Positions 9,448 to 14,510 of a stretch of 14,510 nucleotides of DNA are shown here, one piece after another (position 1 is the first letter of the stretch; every line of letters starts with the position of its first letter). The stretch spans positions 12,229 to 26,738 of the forward strand of contig JADHYX010000310.1 in NCBI GenBank assembly GCA_027604685.1, in the 5' to 3' direction. A program made the translations under genes and the position numbers. This DNA is from Lobulomyces angularis (Eukaryota > Chytridiomycota > Chytridiomycetes > Lobulomycetales > Lobulomycetaceae). The notes beneath the pieces are model-generated. The model was not told the DNA's origin. It ran no database searches and saw only the letters and a list, made by a program, of their open reading frames with translations.

Positions 9448-9954
9448 AAATAATATTTTCTGAAATAGTATATTTTTGTACATTATTTGTATAGCTTTAA
9501 AAAAAAAGTTTATTTATTATAAAGTATTCTACTTAATTAAATTTTATAAAGTATTAAATTGTAAAATACACTTTTATTTTTAAATTTATCTTTTTAACCC
9601 TAATAGTAAATTCTTGTCAGTATTGTAAAGGACTCTCTTGTTTAGATCAAATTGGAACAAAGCAATTCTTGACACCAAAACCAGCATTAAAAGACACCTC
9701 ACTAAGCTAAATTTCAGAACTGGAGGTTTTAATAAAACGTATACTTACGTTATGTTTTTCAAAGTAATTATCCTATTGCTCATTTTGTGCTTTTATATTG
9801 GTTTGTTATTTTTTTTTCTTCACCAAAAAAAATAACAATATTTTTTGTTCTTCTCTAAAAAAGATAACAATAATTCTAATCAAAATTTAATAACATTTCG
9901 AGCATTTTTATTGGAGTCAATTTAATATTCATTGAAACCTCAAACAAACAATAA
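9448..9954. other. Region downstream of the double cupredoxin gene
   Basis: No firm gene here. Overlapping open frames on both strands between 9600 and 9835 include a cysteine-bearing plus-strand stretch (QYCKGLSCLDQIG, ending at a stop at 9710) and a frame with a hydrophobic C terminus up to 9835. They contradict each other and none has a recognisable domain. Part of the stretch may belong to the decayed frame that follows. Confidence 0.4.
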
Positions 9955-10506
9955 AACAATAAGAAACTTTTTTTTTTAGGAGGTTTGAGGCTGCAGAAGA
10001 ATTATAATATGAAGTGTATAATATTTTCGAATTTTAAGTTTATTTTTTTTCTTCTTGAGCTAAAAGGAAATGTTACTGGTGTATTTGATCTGATTTTTAT
10101 TCAGTATAAAGGTTTTTTTTACTTTTTTTTTTTTTGCAGGTGTGGTTTGTTAAATGTTCACTTAAAAAAATTGAACAAACAAACGCTAACAAAAGAAAAA
10201 AAATTCAATTTAAATGCCTTTATCGATGCGGATTTGATTACATCTGGAGCAGCAGATTTAAAGGCGATGAAAGGTGAATTGAGATCCTATAACACTTTTG
10301 TAAAGGAGGTTTTTGCGTTCACGGTGACCGAATTTTAGCAACTTTCCATTTATTCAAAGTATTTTTTAAGTATTGACAATTCAACAAAATTTAAGGATGC
10401 ATTGATAAATAAAAGAAATTGGTTCAAGACTGAACCTTTGGAGCAACTTAAGTTTTTTAAAAATGGGATAATTTCTGCAAGGGCAAAAATTAGTGAAAGG
10501 CTTTAA
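9955..10506 (+). pseudogene. Interrupted reading frame of unknown family
   Basis: A single frame stays open from 9955 to a TAG at 10336-10338, then continues in the same frame for 56 more codons to a TAA at 10504-10506. Codon use from 10141 onward looks coding, with many codons starting in G (GAT GCG GAT, GGA GCA GCA GAT). Segments include GLLNVHLKKLNKQ, FIDADLITSGAADLKAMKGE and, after the TAG, FKDALINKRNWFKTEP and ISARAKISERL. A 39-bp GT-AG removal at 10300-10338 would delete the TAG and keep the frame. That would be shorter than every other intron here, so a pseudogene or a normal stop is as likely. The 5' part is T-rich and may be intron. I do not recognise the protein. Confidence 0.4.
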
Positions 10507-10940
10507 CTTCTATATTAAAAACACAATAATAATAAGATTAATTTAATTAAAAAAAAAAAAAAAATTAAAGATTTAACTTGATTGAAAAAAACAAAACATT
10601 TCTACAATTAAAAATTAAAAAATTTTAAGTAAAAATAATTTAAGCTTAAACAAAAAAAAAATTATCAACTTTAAAATTCTGCTTTGCTTTGTATAAACTT
10701 CATTGTTATTAAATTGTTATTAATAAAAGTATGTGAAAAAAAATTTTAATATCAAATTTGTTATATTTATAAACATTGTATTTTTATAATCTATATAAAA
10801 TTACTCTTGTGTAAAATGCTATTTATGGTAGTTTAAATTATTTAAAAAAAAAAAATAATAATAATAAACAAAAGGTTTAAAAAAAATTATTAAAAACGTT
10901 CTGAAAAGTGTATCCAACACTTTGAAGTTACATACAAAAT
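10507..10940. other. Intergenic, 3' side of single cupredoxin gene
   Basis: These 434 bp hold A/T homopolymers and several AATAAA-like strings on both strands. They separate the interrupted frame (+) from the end of the cupredoxin gene (-). No gene or structure was seen. Confidence 0.5.
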
Positions 10941-11681
10941 TTAAGCGAAAAGTAGAGAACCCTTCATACCACCTTCACAGTGAGGTTTACAAGCAAACCA
11001 AAGTCCCTTTTTACCACCAGAAGTAGGAACGGTAAATTCAAAGGTATCTCCTGCTTTAGCTAAACCTTCTGCTGGGAATTTGAATCCTCCTTCAGTAGCT
11101 TCACAACCACCTTCTTCTGTTGTTTGATATATGTTATGAGTGGCACCTGGGAATTTAAAAGTAATTTTATCTCCTTCTTTAACTTTCATTTCAGTTGGTC
11201 CAAATTTCAAACCACCATCACCAACAATTATTTCCATAGCAGGAGTTTCAGCAGTATTTTCAGTTTGTTCAGTTTGACCATATTTGCCAGCTTCACTTGC
11301 TTCTACTTCCTGTACACCCTTTGTTGGAGGTAATTCAGCTTCGTCTTTTACTTTCCACTGTTTTGGTTTACACTTTCTGATCATAGTTTGTGGGACAGCA
11401 GTTTCAAATACAGTGATGGTTTGTGGAGGTAAAGTTGTTGTTGAAGCAGGAATGGTGATTGTAGAAGTGACGCATTTGGTTTCAACATTATTTTCAACTT
11501 GAGAAACACCTTTAACTGGATAACCTTGCTGAGGAGATTGATTTCCATAAGATTCTTGTTTCTGTTGAGCAGGACTCTGAGTTGGTTCAGCACCATATGC
11601 ATCGTAGGCGCCATACTCTGCAGATGCGACTGTAGTAAGAGCAGTTGATAGTAACGCAAAAGTAAAGGCAGAGAACTTCAT
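10941..11681 (-). CDS. Secreted single-domain cupredoxin protein
   Basis: A single intronless exon of 246 aa. Residues 1-21 are a signal peptide (FALLSTALTTVASA), so it is exported. Residues 22-65 are Gln/Tyr/Gly/Pro-rich (AYDAYGAEPTQSPAQQKQ). Residues 70-105 carry a Thr/Pro-rich stretch (TSTITIPASTTTLPPQTITV) ending PQTMIRKCKPKQW, typical of fungal surface proteins and a possible O-glycosylation region. The cupredoxin domain is residues 154-245 with copper ligands H182, C231, H234 and M239. It matches domain 2 of the neighbouring double cupredoxin at 87 of 92 positions by hand count. The linker PQT.(I/V)RKCKPK.W is also shared, so the two genes share a whole linker-plus-domain block. The protein ends one residue after the domain and lacks the charged tail. 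Likely an extracellular or wall-associated copper protein; partner unknown. Confidence 0.94.
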   Translation of the reverse strand: MKFSAFTFALLSTALTTVASAEYGAYDAYGAEPTQSPAQQKQESYGNQSPQQGYPVKGVSQVENNVETKCVTSTITIPASTTTLPPQTITVFETAVPQTMIRKCKPKQWKVKDEAELPPTKGVQEVEASEAGKYGQTEQTENTAETPAMEIIVGDGGLKFGPTEMKVKEGDKITFKFPGATHNIYQTTEEGGCEATEGGFKFPAEGLAKAGDTFEFTVPTSGGKKGLWFACKPHCEGGMKGSLLFA

Positions 11682-12683
11682 GTTTTATTGTATTGATTAA
11701 GAAGATTAATTAAAATAGAAAGGATACTTTATTGATTTGAAGAAGGATCCTTTGAGGATTTATATAGTGTTTTTTTGCCCGTCAACTCAATTTAAAAAGT
11801 GGTGATTTTTTTAATTTTTTTTCAGCCCACCAATATATTCTGCCCAAAAATAAAATTTATTGAAATAAAAAATTAGAAGTCTTGAGTGATTTTTGCTCAT
11901 CAAATATATTAAATTTTCACAATATTTTCTATTGAATTTTTACTTTTATTTTTTTTTTTTCTAAAATATTTACCTCTTTTTTTTTTTTTTTTATTTTTTG
12001 CAAAAAAAAATATATCCATTAAGGTTAAAAATTAAATTACATTGAACTTACTAACAACTTTCTTTTACTAAATAAAAATTAATCTTTTATTTAACTGCAT
12101 CTTTTAATACAAAAATTTCATGATTTTTATTTTTAAAATAAAAGATTAACCTGTTATTAACATAATTATAACTAAAACCCATCAATAAAACAGTGCGTAT
12201 TTATTTTTCAGGCCAATTGTGAATAATACCAATTTTATCAGTTTTACGTATATATCAATTATGACTCTAATGTATATGATCTTTTATCTGCAACCAAGTA
12301 TTATTATAGCTGTTTGATATTAAGGAAAAATAAAACAAACACTGCTATCAGTTTAACAGAGAACTTGTTACGAAACAGGTAAAAAATTCTCATCTGTAAT
12401 TGGCTCTCTTTATTGCAATAAAATAGTTTGTGCCTAATTCTGATCCAAAATAAAAATGTGACTTAATTTTTTTAAAAAGAAATAAACCAGGATTTTCAAA
12501 AGTATAAAATATTTAGTTTTTTCACTGTAATTTTTACTTGACAAATGTTGACGTGGTTTTTTTTTTTTAACAAAAAACATGTTGAAAAAAAAAAATAAAA
12601 AACAATTTTTTTTTTTTTTTTTATAAGTATTTGTCTCTAAAATTTTTACATTAAAAAATAAATTAAAAGAAGCAAACATTTAA
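11682..12683. other. Divergent intergenic region
   Basis: These 1 kb lie between the start of the single cupredoxin gene (-) and the UGO1-like gene (+) and must hold both promoters. The only credible element is the minus-strand TATA box at 11759-11766. Long T runs occur at 11950-12000 and 12559-12622. A 43-codon open stretch around 12188-12319 on the plus strand has no support as a gene. Confidence 0.5.
11759..11766 (-). promoter_or_regulatory. TATA box of the single cupredoxin gene
   Basis: On the minus strand the sequence reads TATATAAA, 78-85 nt upstream of the ATG at 11681. It sits in a less AT-rich context (followed by TCCTCAAAGGATCC on that strand), which makes a real TATA element more likely. 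The sister cupredoxin gene also has one. Confidence 0.55.
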
Positions 12684-14159
12684 ATGTCTTATCAAATCTC
12701 ATCATTCAATTCATCATCGACGGGAATGGAATGGTTAGGAGATTTTTTTTTAGAAAATAAACAAATTTCTACCTTTTTACTTCAATCATACTCATTTTCT
12801 CTACTCACTGCTCCTCTTATTGTTGAAGAAACCTTATCTCAAACTCAGTATCAATCTGATGAAGATTATGAAAATATTAGTTACGCTAATTTACATCTAA
12901 AAACTTTAAATGAAGGTATTCTTTTTTTTTTTCATTTTATTTTATTTTTTTTGTTTATTAAAGTTTTAAAATTAAAAATACTAATATTTTTTATATTTCC
13001 TTTTTTTTTTAAATTAGGTGTTTGGCAAAATATTAGAGCAATAGTTGAAAGTGAATATGACGGCACAATTGCTTTACTCAAAGGTATAATATCATAAACT
13101 TACTTATATTTTATGAAAATATTACTTTTTTTTTTTTAAGGACACATTACTGATGGGTTTTACAACTTTACTTTTCAGGGCTTAAGACCAATACTTGAAG
13201 AATCTTTAAATGATGCATTAGATATATTTGATGATAATAATCCTTCTACAAATATTTTAAGTCATGTAATCTTAGGTGGCTTGTTATCACCGTTGGAATT
13301 AGTTAAGACCAGGTTTTTTTTTATACCCAATTCGCATATTTTAAAACCTAAAATAATTAAAAAAAAAAAATAATTATAGAGTTATAGTAGAATCCTCATT
13401 GTCAACTAGAAAAACATACTACAATTCTATCCATGCACTAACAAGCATTCCTTTAGAAGAAAAGTCTTCATTTTTAGTAATGTATTCACCAAGATTACTA
13501 TTACCGAGCATTTTTATTCATGCATTAAGTCCAATGATATCCTATTTTACTACCTATCTAATTGAGGTGGAATTATATTTAAACCCGACTTATACCCCTC
13601 TTTATTTCAAAATCGCTTCTGTTTTAGCAATTGGTTTAAAGGTTTTTTTTTTTTTTTTTTTTAATGAAATAAATTAATTTTTTTTTCTCGTTAGGTTCTA
13701 ATCACAACACCATTTGAAATGGCACGCAAGAGATTAATGATTCAAAGAATTCATAAAACTGAAAATGAAAGTCAAAATACCAATCCATTAAAAGAAACTT
13801 GTGTACAAGTTAGTCCTATATATTACACAGGAATATTTAATTGTATAAAAAAAATTGTATTGGAGGAGGGAAAATTAAAAAAAAGAAAAAGAAACTTGAA
13901 TAACATTCAAAGCGACACGAATTTTAACATTTACAAAAATTTTTCTACCGTTAACCTCGTCTCACATCCAACAACAGTTACTGATAGTGGCTTTAGTGAC
14001 AATGGTAGCAACTTTAGCAGTGAAAAAAAAAAAAATTTTAAACAATATTGGGCAGGCTTTAAATCACTCTATAGAGGGTTTTGGTCAAGGTACACTATTG
14101 AAGTTTTGAGATACTTTTTAAAAGAACTTGATGACGATCTTATGGATGAATTTTATTAA
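12684..14159 (+). CDS. UGO1: Ugo1/SLC25A46-like mitochondrial outer-membrane protein
   Basis: A modified mitochondrial-carrier-fold protein of the outer membrane; Ugo1 links the fusion GTPases Fzo1 and Mgm1. Exons are 12684-12915, 13018-13083, 13141-13312, 13380-13641 and 13695-14159, giving 398 aa, close to SLC25A46 (about 420) and shorter than yeast Ugo1 (about 500). Two carrier signatures of the P-x-[DE]-x-x-[KR] type are visible: PLELVK at 150-155, in GGLLSPLELVKTR, and PFEMAR at 250-255, in ITTPFEMARKR. Each follows a hydrophobic helix. The N terminus carries a Gln/Glu/Asp-rich stretch (SQTQYQSDEDYEN). A basic, Ser/Asn-rich insert (KLKKRKRNLNN and after) precedes the final GFKSLYRGFWSRY, which resembles the GxxxLYRGFxxR end of carrier repeats. 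All introns are T-rich; the second exon is only 66 bp. A diverged ordinary carrier is the alternative. Confidence 0.85.
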
Positions 14160-14510
14160 ATGATAAAAAAAAAAAAAAAATACGTGGGAAAATTAAAACT
14201 TTTTTTTTTCTTTTTTGATAGATCTTTTTTTTTTTTTTTTATAGATCTTTCCTTTTTTTTTTTATTTTTTTTTTACTATTATTTTTTTAGATGTTAAAAA
14301 ATAAAAAAAATTTTATTATTAATTTTTTTTTTTCCTACTAATTTTTTAGTTAAATCGTTAGATTTATGATTATTCATATTTTTTTTTCTTTTTTTATTAA
14401 AAATTTTATTAGATTAACAAAAAAATAAAATATTAAAAAATTAAAAAACAATAAACTTTAAAGAAAAAAAAAAAAAAAAAGGAAGTGAGAAAAAAAATTA
14501 AAAAAAAGAC
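14160..14510. other. Homopolymer-rich 3' end of the window
   Basis: The stretch is almost entirely A and T runs of 8-20 bases. ATAGATCTTT occurs twice (14218-14227 and 14241-14250), separated by poly-T. The 3' untranslated region and polyadenylation site of the UGO1-like gene lie here. No gene was seen. Homopolymer lengths in such sequence are prone to assembly error. Confidence 0.6.

Noticed and set aside
9263..9463. Lys/Arg-rich plus-strand frame beginning MKRRKKVKRR
   Set aside because: It is the shifted frame of the GAAAAG repeat inside the double cupredoxin gene; the in-frame reading continues the copper protein to its stop.
10141..10277. Alternative frame reading WFVKCSLKKIEQ then FKCLYRCGFDYIW, resembling a zinc-binding transposase segment
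   Set aside because: Codon composition favours the overlapping frame (G-rich first positions), and the Cys spacing fits no finger I can name.
12188..12319. Hydrophobic 43-codon plus-strand stretch after a TTTTTCAG
   Set aside because: No ATG in context, no donor partner and no conserved motif; falls within chance expectation for AT-rich sequence.
12434..12679. 81-residue minus-strand frame rich in Lys and Phe
   Set aside because: Produced by homopolymer A/T runs in the UGO1-like upstream region; no domain or coding codon pattern.
1..14510. tRNA, rRNA, CRISPR, intact transposon or prokaryotic operon
   Set aside because: No tRNA box patterns, regularly spaced repeats, terminal inverted repeats around a transposase or ribosome-binding sites were seen; spliced genes show the DNA is nuclear and eukaryotic.

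Overview
This is a strongly AT-rich eukaryotic window with short T-rich GT-AG introns and eight protein-coding genes. Its gene set points to an early-diverging, flagellated (zoosporic) fungus. An axonemal microtubule-inner-protein gene (CFAP210-like) means cilia. A fungal-type Nnf1 kinetochore subunit, a Ugo1-like mitochondrial carrier-fold protein and secreted cupredoxins with fungal-style Ser/Thr/Pro linkers fit a fungus. The mitochondrial fusion factor argues against an organism with only hydrogenosomes or mitosomes. The phylum cannot be fixed from the sequence, and no tRNA, rRNA, CRISPR array or intact transposon was seen. All gene models were spliced by hand; most introns are 44-84 bp and phases are consistent across exons.

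Layout from left to right. 547-1225 (+) is a secreted Cu/Zn superoxide dismutase with 3 exons and all metal ligands. 1523-2328 (-) and 2830-3672 (-) are tandem paralogues of a VC0807-like multipass membrane family, each with three exons and identical intron positions. 4462-6636 (+) is a long coiled-coil CFAP210/CCDC173-like axonemal protein with nine exons seen and the start exon not found. 6828-7611 (+) is the kinetochore MIND/Mis12-complex subunit Nnf1 with 5 exons. 8078-9447 (+) is a secreted protein with two cupredoxin domains and a Lys/Glu/Gly repeat tail. About 9955-10506 (+) holds a decayed or mis-spliced reading frame interrupted by one TAG. 10941-11681 (-) is a second secreted cupredoxin, intronless and convergent with the first. 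12684-14159 (+) is a Ugo1/SLC25A46-like mitochondrial outer-membrane protein with 5 exons. The last 350 bp are homopolymer-rich.

The genes do not form one pathway, as is usual for a eukaryotic chromosome, but two themes stand out. Three of the eight genes encode secreted copper proteins (one Cu/Zn SOD and two type-1-copper cupredoxins), so extracellular copper or redox chemistry is over-represented. There are also two local duplications: the VC0807-like pair, and the cupredoxins, where the second domain of the first protein is about 95 percent identical over 92 residues to the single domain of the second. Only the two cupredoxin genes have clear TATA boxes close to their start codons, which fits strong regulated expression. 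I found no unequivocally new system. The least explained items are the fused cupredoxin with its charged repeat tail and the interrupted reading frame between the two cupredoxin genes.
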